Assembly (NCBI GenBank): GCA_015491895.1
Contig: WFVA01000011.1
Coordinates: 1 to 47,557 of the forward strand
Source: Albidovulum sp.
GTDB taxonomy: Bacteria; Pseudomonadota; Alphaproteobacteria; Rhodobacterales; Rhodobacteraceae
Length of the DNA stretch: 47,557 nucleotides
Reading direction: 5' to 3'
Shown here: piece by piece, positions 26,127 to 36,096 of the stretch
Layout: each line of letters opens with the position of its first letter
Position numbering within the stretch: position 1 is the stretch's first letter
The notes under the pieces: model-generated
The model's input: the letters and a program-made list of their open reading frames with translations, nothing else
Database searches by the model: none
Told to the model about the DNA's origin: nothing
Program-made: the position numbers and the translations under genes

Positions 26127-27674
26127 TCACCCGGCCCGACGGCCGATGCGTGGTGTATCCGCGAGCTTTTCGTAATGTTTCTGCATCCACGCGAGCGTGT
26201 CTTCGAAGGGCATGGGGCGGGCAAGGCCATAGCCCTGAACGTGATTGCACCCAAGCTGGGCCAGCATGGCGTGCTCACCAATGGTTTCAACCCCCTCGGC
26301 CAGGGTTTCCAGCCCCAGACGTTCGGCCATCGTGAGGATGGCGGAAACGAGCCGTTGCTGTTCGGGATCCTGATCCACCTTGATGATGAAGGAACGATCG
26401 ATCTTGATGCGTCCGATGGCGAAGCGGCGGATGGTGGCGATCGAGGCATGGCCTGTGCCGAAATCGTCAAGGTCGATCGCACAGCCGAGCCGGGCCAGCT
26501 GGCTGATGTTGCGGGTGATGATGTCATCATCCGTTTCGGCCACCACCGTTTCGAGAACCTCGACAGCCAGGCGGCTCGGCGCCAGATCGAAGCGATCGAG
26601 CTCCCAGCGGATCTTCTCGATCAGGTTGGGATTGCGCAATTCATCGGAAGAGAAATTCACCCCCACCTGCGGAACCGCGAAATTCGCCTGATCCCATTTG
26701 CGCAGGGCGGCGAGGGATTGATGGAGCATGATCTCGCTCAGGCGTTCGGAAAGGCCGGCACGATTGATCGCGGGCAGGAAATCCGCGGGGGAAATGAGCC
26801 CCCGTTCCGGGTGCACCCAGCGCGCCAGGGCCTCAAAGCCGCTCACCCGGCCGGTATCGGTGGAAAGCTGCGGCTGGAACCAGGCCGTGATCTGGCCCTC
26901 TTCGAGCGCGTGCGCCACTTCTTCTTCCAGCGCATGGCGGCTGGCCCTTGTCTTGCGCATTTCCGGCGTGAAGGCGCGTATGGCGCCCGGGCCGTTATGG
27001 CGCGCGGCCTGCATCGCGAGGAGTGCTGCCTCGAGCATGGCTTCGCCCGTGGGTTCGGGCGCGCGGCTGTCGAGGCAGAAGCCCACGGAGGCGGAAATGT
27101 GTATCGTTGTCGCGTCAAGGCTGATCGGCTCGCTCACGGCCGACTGGATGCGCCCGGCAATCTGGATCAGCGCTTCCAGATCGGCGCGGCGCACCGGCGC
27201 AAGCGCAACCGCGAAAACGGGGCCGTCGATCCGGGCGATCACATCGAACTGGCGCATCACGCTCTGCAGCCTTTCGCCCACCCGGCGCAGCACGTCTTCC
27301 GCCGCCTTGTGCCCCATGCGCTCGATCAGGAGGTCGAAATCGTCAATTTCCAGCGTGAGGCAGGCGGTTGCCTTCTTCTTTCGGTCCGGTCCGCTCAGCA
27401 CATCGTCAAGGGCCCGTTCCACGCCTTCGCGCAGGCACAGCCCGGTGAGGGCATCGCGCATATCTTCCGAATGCCTGCCCGGGGATTCGAATTTTCCGAA
27501 CAGGGCGATTGCGCCGGGCAGGCCGAGCGCCGCGGCTATCAGCGCCGTTTCCCCCCCGGCCCAATAGGCGCCGAGCGTTGCAGCGGGGAGGAGGGCGAGC
27601 ATTCGGGGCGTGCCGAACGCGCCGATCATGTGTTTCATTTCGAAAACAGATGCACCGCCTTTGCCATCACCCAT
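26127..27674 (-). CDS. EAL cyclic-di-GMP phosphodiesterase with degenerate GGDEF domain
   Basis: 515 residues. Two hydrophobic segments at about 23-60 form a short membrane anchor. The GGDEF-like domain (about 70-235) has IDGPVFAV where RIGGDEFA is expected (149-156): the GGDEF signature is DGPVF, so cyclase activity should be lost. The EAL domain (about 250-500) looks active: EAL at 281-283, Asn340, Glu372, DDFG at 403-406, Lys424, and TLAEGVE ending at Glu463. It should hydrolyse c-di-GMP to pGpG, with the dead domain possibly sensing GTP. Between yidC and ttcA on the same strand; no operon partner is apparent. Confidence 0.9.
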   Translation of the reverse strand: MGDGKGGASVFEMKHMIGAFGTPRMLALLPAATLGAYWAGGETALIAAALGLPGAIALFGKFESPGRHSEDMRDALTGLCLREGVERALDDVLSGPDRKKKATACLTLEIDDFDLLIERMGHKAAEDVLRRVGERLQSVMRQFDVIARIDGPVFAVALAPVRRADLEALIQIAGRIQSAVSEPISLDATTIHISASVGFCLDSRAPEPTGEAMLEAALLAMQAARHNGPGAIRAFTPEMRKTRASRHALEEEVAHALEEGQITAWFQPQLSTDTGRVSGFEALARWVHPERGLISPADFLPAINRAGLSERLSEIMLHQSLAALRKWDQANFAVPQVGVNFSSDELRNPNLIEKIRWELDRFDLAPSRLAVEVLETVVAETDDDIITRNISQLARLGCAIDLDDFGTGHASIATIRRFAIGRIKIDRSFIIKVDQDPEQQRLVSAILTMAERLGLETLAEGVETIGEHAMLAQLGCNHVQGYGLARPMPFEDTLAWMQKHYEKLADTPRIGRRAG

Positions 27675-27747
27675 GATGAACCATCCTCTCGCACTTGTGG
27701 CCTGAGCACTTTCGGGAGAACGCTAGGCGGCAATCGCTACGGGGATG

Positions 27748-28626
27748 TTAACGAAGGCGCGGAATCTCGGGCGAATTTTCGTCAATCTGTTCAGGGTTCG
27801 TTTGCAATCCGGCGAAATCGAACAGCCGGGGATCGAGCATGTGCGAGGGGCGGATGTTCATCAGGGCGTGAAACATCACCTGCCGCCGTCCGGGGCTGTT
27901 CTTCTCCCACTGATCGAGGATGGCTTTCACCTGCTGGCGCTGAAGTCCGTCCTGCGAGCCGCAGAGATCGCAGGGGATGATCGGGTAGTTCATGGCGCGG
28001 GCGAAACGCTCGCAATCCTTCTCGGCCACATGGGCAAGCGGGCGCAGGACATAGAGATCGCCCTCCTCGTTCACGAGCTTTGGCGGCATGGTGGCGATGC
28101 GCCCGCCGTGGAAGAGATTCATGAAGAAGGTTTCGAGGATGTCGTCCCGGTGATGGCCGAGCACCACGGCGCTGCATCCTTCCTCGCGCGCGATGCGGTA
28201 GAGATTGCCCCGGCGCAGACGCGAACAGAGCGCGCAATAGGTGCGCCCCTCGGGCACCTTCTCCTTCACGATCGAATAGGTATCCTGATATTCGATGCGG
28301 TGGGGCACGCCCATGCGCTCGAGGAATTCCGGCAGCACGGTGGCGGGAAAGCCCGGCTGGCCCTGATCGAGATTGCAGGCCAGAAGATCGACAGGCAGCA
28401 GCCCGCGCCATTTCAGCTCGTGAAGGGCGGCGAGCAGGGTGTAGCTGTCCTTCCCGCCGGAAAGGCAGACAAGCCAGCGCGCGCCACGCTCCACCATGCC
28501 GTATTGCTCCACCGCCTCGCGCACCTGGCGGATGATGCGCTTCCTGAGCTTGCGGAACTCGCCGCTCTTCGGGGCACCGGCAAACAGCGGGTGGATTTCC
28601 TCTGTATCGTCGTGATTATCGCGCAT
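27748..28626 (-). CDS. ttcA: tRNA 2-thiocytidine(32) synthetase
   Basis: 292 residues; thiolates C32 of certain tRNAs using an Fe-S cluster and ATP. PP-loop SGGKDS at 56-61, cluster cysteines Cys131/Cys134 (CALC) and Cys219/Cys222 (CDLC), and the conserved GHHRDD (157-162). The frame is open far upstream, but the family N-terminus (EDIHPLFAG-like, here EEIHPLF) fixes the start near ATG 28626. The ribosome binding site is weak (TCTGGGG). Divergent from the glycosyltransferase gene across 116 bases. Confidence 0.93.
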   Translation of the reverse strand: MRDNHDDTEEIHPLFAGAPKSGEFRKLRKRIIRQVREAVEQYGMVERGARWLVCLSGGKDSYTLLAALHELKWRGLLPVDLLACNLDQGQPGFPATVLPEFLERMGVPHRIEYQDTYSIVKEKVPEGRTYCALCSRLRRGNLYRIAREEGCSAVVLGHHRDDILETFFMNLFHGGRIATMPPKLVNEEGDLYVLRPLAHVAEKDCERFARAMNYPIIPCDLCGSQDGLQRQQVKAILDQWEKNSPGRRQVMFHALMNIRPSHMLDPRLFDFAGLQTNPEQIDENSPEIPRLR

Positions 28627-28742
28627 GGCGCCGATATGCCCCAGATGGCCGGGGCGGGAAAGGGAATTCTTGGCCGCAAATCTCCTTGGCGCACTCCGTT
28701 TCGGCCCATATGATCCCGAAAAATGCCGGATCAGGAGACCCC

Positions 28743-29723
28743 ATGGCCACGAAAGAGCGCTATACGGTCGTTTCGACCATGAAGAACGAGGGGCCATACA
28801 TCCTTGAATGGGTGGCTCATTACAAGGCGCTCGGGTTTGACGAGATCGTGGTCTGCACCAATGATTGCGAGGATACGACGGTCGAGATCCTGAAACACCT
28901 CGAGGGGCTCGGCCTCGTGCATCACCACGCAACCCGGATACGCAAGGGCGGCATCCATCGCTCGGCCCTGCGCCAGGCCGCGCGCATGGATGTGGTGAAG
29001 GGATCGGACTGGATATTCGTCTGCGATGTGGATGAATTCCTGACGGTGAAGGAGGGCGACGGCTCTGCGCGCGCCCTCGTGGCGCTCTCGGGGGAGGAGG
29101 CGGATGTGATCGCGGTGCCCTGGCGGGTGTTCGGGCCAAACGGCATCAGCCTGTTTCGCGATCGCTTCGTTACCGAACAGTTCACCCGCGCCGAGGCGCC
29201 GGGGGAAAATCCGCAGGCGGGGAAATTCGTGAAATCGCTTTTTCGCCGGCCGGACCTGTTCAGGCGCTTCGGTCTGCATCTTCCCGTGGCGCGGGAGGAA
29301 GGCCCGGTGCCCAAGATCGTCTGGCCGGGGGGCGCGCTCCATGTGGAGAATGGCAGGCCGACCGGCGCACCGCCGCCCTTTCACATCGCGCAGGTCAATC
29401 ATTACGCGCTGCGCTCCATGGAGGCATTCCTCATAAAGCGCGCGCGGGGGCGGGCCAATCACATGCACCATGTGCTGGGGATGGAATACTGGGAGCGCTT
29501 CGATTTCGGCGGTGAGGAGGATCTTTCGATCCGCCGCTACGATCCCCTGCGGGATCAATGGATGCAGCGCTTTCGCGAAGATGAGAAGCTCTGGACCCTG
29601 CACCGCAAATCCGTGCGCTGGCACCGCTGGAAGGCACGCGAGCTGCGCAAGGATCCCGCCGCCAATGCCCTGCGCCTCGAGATTCTCGCGCGATTTGCCG
29701 CCGGACAATCCGAAGCGGGCTGA
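28743..29723 (+). CDS. family 2 glycosyltransferase
   Basis: 326 residues, Glyco_tranf_2_4-type. The N-terminus [18 protein letters not shown] and the VCDVDEFL segment (nucleotide-sugar/metal-binding DxD-like) are characteristic; the C-terminal part has conserved His/Asn motifs ([21 protein letters not shown]). No signal peptide or membrane helix. Substrates are unknown; related genes often act on cell-surface polysaccharides. ATG 28743 has AGGAGACCCC upstream. It stands alone, divergent from ttcA and convergent with the TlpA-like gene. Confidence 0.85.
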   Translation: MATKERYTVVSTMKNEGPYILEWVAHYKALGFDEIVVCTNDCEDTTVEILKHLEGLGLVHHHATRIRKGGIHRSALRQAARMDVVKGSDWIFVCDVDEFLTVKEGDGSARALVALSGEEADVIAVPWRVFGPNGISLFRDRFVTEQFTRAEAPGENPQAGKFVKSLFRRPDLFRRFGLHLPVAREEGPVPKIVWPGGALHVENGRPTGAPPPFHIAQVNHYALRSMEAFLIKRARGRANHMHHVLGMEYWERFDFGGEEDLSIRRYDPLRDQWMQRFREDEKLWTLHRKSVRWHRWKARELRKDPAANALRLEILARFAAGQSEAG

Positions 29724-29777
29724 TCCCCGCGCCGGGCGAAGGGGCCTGCGGCCAGCGTTTTGCGCGATGGGCCGGTG

Positions 29778-30338
29778 TCAGCCCGTTTCGCCGATCAGGG
29801 CCCGGAAGATTGCCTTCGCCGATTCGCTGTCCCATTCGGCATCGCCCGTCAGGCGGGCGATCTCGCGCCCTTCGGGATCGAGGATGACGGAAACGGGCAG
29901 CCCGAAAACACCAAGCCTGCGCGCCAGCGCCTGCTTCGGATCAAGGAGGATCGGCAGGTTTTTCACGCCGGCATCGGCGAAGAACTGCTTGATGCCACGT
30001 ACCGTGTTGCGCCCGGTCGCGACCGTCACCACCTGGAAGCGCTCGCCGCCCATCTCCGCCTGAAGCCGATCGAGCGATGGCATCTCGGCGCGGCAGGGCG
30101 GGCACCAGGTGGCCCAGAGATTGAGCAGCACGTATTTGCCGCGGTATTCGGCCAGGCTGCGGGCATTGCCTTCGCCATCCACGATCTCCACGGCGGGCAC
30201 GGGCTTTGGCTGCGTTGCAAAGATCAGCTTGCGCATCGAGCCCTCGCGCAGGGCTTCAAGCGCGGCGGTATCCGCAAATGCCATGTTTGCACCGAGCGCA
30301 AGGCCCGCGTATAGGGCTATGGAACGCAGCAATCTCAT
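29778..30338 (-). CDS. tlpA: TlpA-family thiol:disulfide interchange protein
   Basis: 186 residues. N-terminal signal or anchor helix (6-22, ending AFADT), then a thioredoxin-like domain with the redox motif WCPPC at 78-82 and the cis-proline region GLPVSVIL. It probably acts in the periplasm as a reductant in cytochrome c or copper-centre assembly. GGAGGGAAAG lies directly before ATG 30338 on the minus strand. Only 21 bases separate its start from the divergent argH start. Confidence 0.9.
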   Translation of the reverse strand: MRLLRSIALYAGLALGANMAFADTAALEALREGSMRKLIFATQPKPVPAVEIVDGEGNARSLAEYRGKYVLLNLWATWCPPCRAEMPSLDRLQAEMGGERFQVVTVATGRNTVRGIKQFFADAGVKNLPILLDPKQALARRLGVFGLPVSVILDPEGREIARLTGDAEWDSESAKAIFRALIGETG

Positions 30339-30359
30339 CTTTCCCTCCAGGGTTCAGCC

Positions 30360-31766
30360 ATGTCAGACGATACCTCCGATGCAAAATCCGCCAACACCAT
30401 GTGGGGTGGCCGCTTCGCGGAAGGCCCCGATGCGATCATGGAGGCGATCAATGCCTCGATCGGATTCGATCGTCGCCTCGCGCAGCAGGATATCGAAGGC
30501 TCGCGCGCCCATGCCGCCATGCTCGCGGCCACGGGCATCATCACTGATAAGGATGCGGAGGCGATAAGGGAAGGGCTGCTCACGGTCTTGTCAGAGATCG
30601 AAAGCGGAAAGTTCGCATTCTCGACAGCGCTGGAGGATATCCACATGAATGTGGAGGCCCGCCTGCGGGAGCTGATCGGCGCGCCGGCCGGGCGGCTGCA
30701 TACCGCGCGTTCGCGCAACGATCAGGTGGCGCTCGATTTCCGCATGTGGGTGCGCGAACAGGCCGATGCCGCGATTGCCGGGCTCGAGGCGCTGATGAAG
30801 ACGCTCCTCGCCCAGGCCGAGGCGGGGGCGGATTGGGTGATGCCGGGCTTCACCCACCTGCAGGTGGCCCAGCCCGTCACCTGGGGCCACCACATGCTGG
30901 CTTATGTGGAGATGTTCGCCCGCGATCGCGCCCGCTTCGGGGACGCGCGCAAGAGGATGAACGAATGCCCCCTCGGCGCCGCCGCACTCGCGGGCACGTC
31001 CTTCCCCATTGATCGCCAGATGACGGCTGAGGCGCTTGGCTTCGATCGCCCCACCGCCAATTCGCTCGATACCGTGGCCGATCGCGATTTCGCGCTCGAA
31101 TTCCTCGCCGCCGCCGCGATCACCGCGATGCACCTTTCGCGCCTCGCCGAGGAGCTTGTGATCTGGTCTTCGGCGCAGTTCCGCTTCGTCACGCTCTCGG
31201 ATCGCTTTTCCACCGGCTCCTCGATCATGCCCCAGAAGAAGAACCCGGACGCCGCCGAGCTGATCCGCGCCAAGATCGGCCGCATCCTCGGCGCGCTGGT
31301 GGCGCTTTTCACGGTGATGAAGGGGCTGCCGCTCGCCTATTCAAAGGACATGCAGGAAGACAAGGAACAGGTCTTCGATGCGGCTGACAGCCTGATGCTC
31401 GCGCTCGCCGCCATGGAGGGGATGGTGTCCGACATGAACGCCAACCGCGAAGCGCTCGAGGCCGCCGCCGGCGCGGGCTTTTCCACCGCAACCGATCTGG
31501 CCGACTGGCTGGTGCGCGCATTGAACATGCCCTTTCGCGAGGCTCATCACGTCACCGGCGCGCTGGTGGCGCTGGCCGAGAAGAAGGGTGTGGATTTGCC
31601 CGATCTCACGCTTGATGATATGAAATCGGTGCATGAGGGCATCACCGAAGATGTGTTCGGCGTCCTCGGGGTGCATAATTCCGTGGCAAGCCGCACATCT
31701 TACGGCGGAACCGCGCCAACGCAGGTGCGCGCCCAGATCAAGCGCTGGAAAGAGGCTCTGAAATGA
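30360..31766 (+). CDS. argH: argininosuccinate lyase
   Basis: 468 residues; last step of arginine biosynthesis, splitting argininosuccinate into arginine and fumarate. N-terminus [13 protein letters not shown], fumarase-superfamily motifs [12 protein letters not shown] and [13 protein letters not shown], and the [12 protein letters not shown] signature with the catalytic serine. ATG 30360 has AGGGTTCAGCC upstream. Its stop overlaps the next small gene in ATGA. First gene of the conserved run argH - lipoprotein - lysA - TIGR02302. Confidence 0.96.
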   Translation: MSDDTSDAKSANTMWGGRFAEGPDAIMEAINASIGFDRRLAQQDIEGSRAHAAMLAATGIITDKDAEAIREGLLTVLSEIESGKFAFSTALEDIHMNVEARLRELIGAPAGRLHTARSRNDQVALDFRMWVREQADAAIAGLEALMKTLLAQAEAGADWVMPGFTHLQVAQPVTWGHHMLAYVEMFARDRARFGDARKRMNECPLGAAALAGTSFPIDRQMTAEALGFDRPTANSLDTVADRDFALEFLAAAAITAMHLSRLAEELVIWSSAQFRFVTLSDRFSTGSSIMPQKKNPDAAELIRAKIGRILGALVALFTVMKGLPLAYSKDMQEDKEQVFDAADSLMLALAAMEGMVSDMNANREALEAAAGAGFSTATDLADWLVRALNMPFREAHHVTGALVALAEKKGVDLPDLTLDDMKSVHEGITEDVFGVLGVHNSVASRTSYGGTAPTQVRAQIKRWKEALK

Positions 31767-31936
31767 AGGTATTGATTGCCCTGCTACCCCTGCTCCTCGC
31801 CGCCGCCTGCGGCGCCGATGGCGATCCCCTGCGCCCTTCCGTCAATGCCGGTGTTTCAGTCACCCCGGGGGGCGTGAGCACCTCGGCCTCCGTCGGGGTG
31901 GATGCGGGCAACGTGAGCGTGCGCGTGGGGCTCTGA
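31763..31936 (+). CDS. small lipoprotein between argH and lysA
   Basis: 57 residues. Signal peptide [16 protein letters not shown] with Cys16 in a lipobox-like AAAC (the -3 position is Ala, slightly atypical). The mature part is short, neutral and rich in Gly, Ser and Val, with a [19 protein letters not shown] pattern of alternating residues suggesting beta structure. The start overlaps the argH stop by four bases. A small lipoprotein just upstream of lysA recurs across proteobacteria (the LptM/YifL position in E. coli, upstream of dapF); orthology to LptM is only suggested by position. Confidence 0.8.
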   Translation: MKVLIALLPLLLAAACGADGDPLRPSVNAGVSVTPGGVSTSASVGVDAGNVSVRVGL

Positions 31937-32013
31937 AGGCCCCGGCTTCCATCACTGGTCCGCAAATATCCCCGCCGGGGGCGCTGCACCGCATCAGCCG
32001 CGCCGATCACCGC

Positions 32014-32041
32014 TTGCCATTTCACGATGAACGCCTATTAG
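32014..32041 (+). promoter_or_regulatory. promoter candidate for lysA
   Basis: TTGCCA (32014-32019), 16-base spacer, TATTAG (32036-32041). It lies in the 162-base gap after the small lipoprotein gene, about 50 bases ahead of lysA, and would make lysA partly independent of argH. Confidence 0.4.
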
Positions 32042-32098
32042 GTGGGAAAACCGCCCGGAACCGGCCGCAAGGGCGGCCATTTGAAAGCCAGGTCAGCC

Positions 32099-33364
32099 AT
32101 GGATCATTTTCTCTACCGCGATGGCACGCTTCGTGCCGAGGATGTGCCGGTGCCCGAGATCGCGGCCGCCGTCGGCACGCCCTTCTATCTCTACTCCACC
32201 GCCACCTTCCGGCGCCATTTCCGCCTGTTTGACGAGGCGCTCGCGGGGCTCGACCATCTCGTCTGCTATGCCATGAAGGCCAATTCCAATCAGGCGATCC
32301 TGAAGCTTCTGGCCGAAATGGGCGCGGGGATGGATGTGGTTTCGGGGGGCGAATATGCGCGCGCAAAGGCGGCCGGGGTTCCCGGGGAGAGGATCGTCTT
32401 TTCCGGTGTCGGCAAGACGCGCGAAGAGATGCGCATGGCGCTCGAGGGCGGCATTCGCCAGTTCAACGTGGAGAGCGAGCCGGAGCTCGAGGCCCTGAAC
32501 GATCTCGCCGTTACGATGGGCCTGAAAGCCCCGATTGCGATCCGCGTCAACCCGGATGTGGATGCGAAAACCCACGCCAAGATCGCCACCGGGAAGGCGG
32601 AAAACAAGTTCGGCATTCCGATTTCCCGGGCGCGCGCCGTCTATGATCGTGCCGCCGGCATGGCGGGGGTCGAAATCACCGGCATTGACGTGCATATCGG
32701 CTCGCAACTCACCGATCTCGAGCCCTTCCGCCAGGCTTATCTCAAGGTGAAGGATCTCACCCGGCAGCTTCGCGCCGATGGCCATGACATCCGCCGCCTC
32801 GATCTTGGCGGGGGGCTCGGCATCCCCTACCAGCGCGGCAATGAAGCCCCGCCTCTGCCCACCGAATACGGCGCCTTGATCCGGGAAACGCTCGGCGATC
32901 TCGGCTGCGAGATCGAGATCGAGCCGGGGCGGCTCATTGCCGGCAACGCGGGCATCATGGTTTCGCGGGTGATCTATGTGAAGGAAGGCGAGGGGCGGAA
33001 ATTTCTCATTGTTGACAGCGGCATGAACGATCTGATCCGCCCGGCGATGTATGAGGCGCATCACGATATCGTGCCGGTGCAGGAGCCTGCGCCCGGGATC
33101 GCGCGGAAAACATATGACGTTGTCGGCCCCGTCTGCGAAACCGGCGATACATTTGCGCGTGATCGCTCCATGCCGCCGATGCGGGCCGGCGATCTCGTGG
33201 CCTTTCGCTCGGCCGGAGCTTATGGGGCCGTGATGGCGAGCGAATACAATTCCCGCCCGCTGATCCCCGAGGTTCTGGTGAACGGCGATCAATTCGCTGT
33301 CATTCGCGCGCGTCCGAGCTATGATGAGATGATAAACCGGGATAGGATACCCGAGTGGCTCTGA
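32099..33364 (+). CDS. lysA: diaminopimelate decarboxylase
   Basis: 421 residues; makes lysine from meso-diaminopimelate. PLP lysine Lys60 in CYAMKANSN, the GGGLGIPY phosphate-binding loop, HIGSQ motif, and the catalytic cysteine at about residue 346 in CETGDTFA. Fold type III PLP enzyme active as a dimer. ATG 32099 (MDHFLYRDG) matches the family start; the frame is open to 32042 without conservation. TIGR02302 gene follows after 45 bases. Confidence 0.95.
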   Translation: MDHFLYRDGTLRAEDVPVPEIAAAVGTPFYLYSTATFRRHFRLFDEALAGLDHLVCYAMKANSNQAILKLLAEMGAGMDVVSGGEYARAKAAGVPGERIVFSGVGKTREEMRMALEGGIRQFNVESEPELEALNDLAVTMGLKAPIAIRVNPDVDAKTHAKIATGKAENKFGIPISRARAVYDRAAGMAGVEITGIDVHIGSQLTDLEPFRQAYLKVKDLTRQLRADGHDIRRLDLGGGLGIPYQRGNEAPPLPTEYGALIRETLGDLGCEIEIEPGRLIAGNAGIMVSRVIYVKEGEGRKFLIVDSGMNDLIRPAMYEAHHDIVPVQEPAPGIARKTYDVVGPVCETGDTFARDRSMPPMRAGDLVAFRSAGAYGAVMASEYNSRPLIPEVLVNGDQFAVIRARPSYDEMINRDRIPEWL

Positions 33365-33409
33365 CGCGCGGCTTCGGGCCAGCCCCGGCCCGCGCCCGAT
33401 GAAAAAGGC

Positions 33410-36067
33410 ATGATGCGCAACATACGCAACACCCACGAACCGCCATCAAGGCGCCTGCGGATGGCGATCCTGCTCACGCAGGCCGGCCTCCTGGCCGAAA
33501 GGCTGGTGCGGGCCTTCTGGCCGTTCTGGGTGCTGCTGCTCATGGGGCTTTCGGCGCTGATGCTGGGGCTTCCCGCGGCTTTGGCGCTGCGGCTTTTCCA
33601 GGCGATCGCCGGGCTGTGGCTGCTGGCGGCGCTGGGCGCGCTGTGGTTCGGGCTGCGCCGTTTCCGCTGGCCCGCCCGCGCCGAAGCCGCCGCGCGCCTC
33701 GATCAGACATTGCCCGGCCGCCCTCTGGCGGCACTGAGCGATACCCAGGCCATCGGCAAGGCCGATCCGGCCTCCAAGGCCGTGTGGGAAGCCCATCGCG
33801 CCCGCATGGCGGCGCGGCTTGGCAATGTCCGGGCGCCGGAGCCCGATCTGAGGCTGTCGCGCCTTGATCGCTTCGGCCTTCGCTATATTGCGCTGCTGTT
33901 CTTCATGATCGGCATCCTGTTCGGGGGGCTGGGCCGGGTTGGCGATATCGGCGATCTTGCCCTGGCGGACAACGGAAATGGCGTGCTTGCCGCCGGCCCC
34001 GGCTGGGAAGGCTGGGCAGAGCCGCCGGCCTATACCGGAAAGCCGAGCCTCTATCTCAATGATCTCGAGGGAGAGGCGCTTGCCCTGCCCGTGGGAACCC
34101 GGATCACATTGCGCTTTTATGGCGGCGATGGGGCGGAGCGGCTGAGCGAGACCGTCTCCCCGCCGGTCGGGATCGCTGGGGGCGGAGATGGTGGCAATAC
34201 GGGGCGCAATGCCCCGGAGCCGGGAACGGCCGTCTTCGAGGTGGCCCGGAGCGGCGAGATCGAGATCGCCGGGCCGGGCGGGGCGGAGTGGCGTATCGAG
34301 GCGCTTGCCGATCAGCCCCCCTCGGTGGCGCTTGCCGGGCCAATGAAGCGCGAGGCGCGCGGCAAGATGATCCAGCCCTTCACCGCGAAGGACGATTACG
34401 GGATCGTTTCGGGCACCGCCACCTTCCGGCTTGATCCCGATGCGGTGGAGCGCCGTTACGGGCTGGCGGCCGATCCCGATCCGCGCGAGGCGATCACCCT
34501 GGATCTGCCAATGCCGGTCCGCGGCAGTCGGGCCGAGTTCACCGAAGATCTCGTCGATGATCTTTCAAAGCATCCGTGGGTCAGCCTGCCGGTGGAAATG
34601 ACGCTTACTGTCAAGGATGCCGCCGGGCAGACAGGCGAGAGCGCGCCTCTCCGGCTTCCCCTCCCCGGCAGACGCTTTTTCGATCCCCTGGCGCGCGCCG
34701 TGATCGAGCAGCGGCGCGATCTCCTTTGGGCGCGGGCCAACGGGGAGCGGGTCGGCGAAATCCTGCGTGCAGTTACGCACCGGCCCGATGGCTTCGTCCG
34801 CAACGAAAGCGGCTATCTCATCCTGCGCACCGCCATCCGCCGGCTTGAGGCGGGGCTTGGCGAGGAAGGGGAGCTTTCGCAGGCAGTGCAGGAGGAAGTT
34901 TCCGATGCGCTCTGGGAAGCGGCGCTTCTCTTCGAGGAGGGCTCGCTTGCCGATGCGCGCGAGCGCATGGAGCGCGCGCAGGAGCGCCTCGGCGAGGCGA
35001 TGAGGAACGGCGCTTCCAAAGAGGAGATCGAGGCGCTCATGCAGGAGCTGCGCGAAGCGACCCGGGATTACCTGCGCCAGCTTGCCGAGCAGCAGCAGGC
35101 AAATCCCGATCGGCAGAATGCGCAGAACCAGCAGGGCGAAAGCCAGGAGATCACGCAGGATCAGATCCAGGCGATGCTCGATCGCATCCAGGAACTGATG
35201 GAACAGGGCAGGATGGCCGAGGCCCAGGCCCTGATGGAGCAGTTCAACCAGATGATGCAGAACCTGCAGGTGACAGAGAATGGCAAGGGTGGCGCGGGCC
35301 AGAGCCCCGGCGAACAGGCCATGGAGGGGCTGAAGGAGACGCTGCGCGATCAGCAGGGGCTTTCGGATCAGGCATTCCGCGATCTTCAGGAGCGGTTCAA
35401 CCCGGGCGCAAATGCGGGCGAAAACGCCGGCAACGAGGGGCAGAACGGGGGGCAGGGCCGCGGGCAGAGCCATGAGGGCCAGAGCAAGGGCCAGGGCGGG
35501 CGTGGCCAGCAGGGCGAGAAGGGCGGCGGCGAGGGCCGCCAGCCGGGCGAGCGCGGAGGCGGAGAGGGCAGCGAGGGGCAATCCCTTGCCGAGCGCCAGC
35601 GCGCCCTGCGCGAGCAGCTGGGCCGCCAGCTTGGCAACCTGCCCGGGCAGGGCAGCGAAGAGGGCCGGGCGGCCCGCGAGGCACTGGAAGGCGCGGCAGA
35701 GGCGATGCGCAGGGCCGAAGAGGCTCTGCGCCGGGATGATCTGGCCGGCGCGCTCGACGGGCAGGCCGAGGCGATGCAGGGCCTGCGCGAGGGGCTGCGC
35801 AATCTCGGCGAGGCCCTTGCGCAGCAGGAGGGCGAACCGGGCCGTCAGGGCGAGGCGGTGGGGAAAGCCGATCAGGACGGGCGCGATCCTCTGGGGCGCC
35901 AGAGCGGCGCACGCGGCAATGTGGGCACCGATCGCCAGCTCCTGCAGGGCGAGGATGTGTATCGCCGCGCCCAGAAACTTCTGGACGAGATCCGCCGGCG
36001 CACGGGTGAAAAGCAGCGCCCGAAGGTGGAGCGGGATTATCTCAGGCGGCTTCTGGATCAGTTCTGA
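33410..36067 (+). CDS. TIGR02302/DUF4175 membrane protein with Gln/Gly-rich region
   Basis: 885 residues. Two hydrophobic helices near the N-terminus (about 38-58 and 62-81) and a third at about 157-175, then a large presumably periplasmic region with a DUF4175-type beta part (about 190-440) and helical, Gln/Glu/Met-rich segments (about 470-650, with QQQANPDRQNAQNQQGE). Residues 662-727 are low complexity, dominated by Gly, Gln, Glu and Arg. The C-terminus returns to helical, charged sequence ending YLRRLLDQF. Function is unknown; the family is conserved after lysA in Rhodobacterales. ATG 33410 is used; 33413 is possible. Confidence 0.85.
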   Translation: MMRNIRNTHEPPSRRLRMAILLTQAGLLAERLVRAFWPFWVLLLMGLSALMLGLPAALALRLFQAIAGLWLLAALGALWFGLRRFRWPARAEAAARLDQTLPGRPLAALSDTQAIGKADPASKAVWEAHRARMAARLGNVRAPEPDLRLSRLDRFGLRYIALLFFMIGILFGGLGRVGDIGDLALADNGNGVLAAGPGWEGWAEPPAYTGKPSLYLNDLEGEALALPVGTRITLRFYGGDGAERLSETVSPPVGIAGGGDGGNTGRNAPEPGTAVFEVARSGEIEIAGPGGAEWRIEALADQPPSVALAGPMKREARGKMIQPFTAKDDYGIVSGTATFRLDPDAVERRYGLAADPDPREAITLDLPMPVRGSRAEFTEDLVDDLSKHPWVSLPVEMTLTVKDAAGQTGESAPLRLPLPGRRFFDPLARAVIEQRRDLLWARANGERVGEILRAVTHRPDGFVRNESGYLILRTAIRRLEAGLGEEGELSQAVQEEVSDALWEAALLFEEGSLADARERMERAQERLGEAMRNGASKEEIEALMQELREATRDYLRQLAEQQQANPDRQNAQNQQGESQEITQDQIQAMLDRIQELMEQGRMAEAQALMEQFNQMMQNLQVTENGKGGAGQSPGEQAMEGLKETLRDQQGLSDQAFRDLQERFNPGANAGENAGNEGQNGGQGRGQSHEGQSKGQGGRGQQGEKGGGEGRQPGERGGGEGSEGQSLAERQRALREQLGRQLGNLPGQGSEEGRAAREALEGAAEAMRRAEEALRRDDLAGALDGQAEAMQGLREGLRNLGEALAQQEGEPGRQGEAVGKADQDGRDPLGRQSGARGNVGTDRQLLQGEDVYRRAQKLLDEIRRRTGEKQRPKVERDYLRRLLDQF

Positions 36068-36096
36068 GAAGGGTCACGGCGAGGGGCTCGGTGGGC

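Noticed and set aside
25911-27980. 689-codon plus-strand frame opposite the EAL gene
   Set aside because: Shadow; the EAL motifs on the minus strand are complete.
32093-33436. 447-codon minus-strand frame opposite lysA
   Set aside because: Shadow of a certain gene.
35395-35590. Tandem DNA repeat in the TIGR02302 gene
   Set aside because: Gly/Gln-rich codons recur, but no exact unit repeats in tandem; it is protein low complexity, not a DNA satellite.
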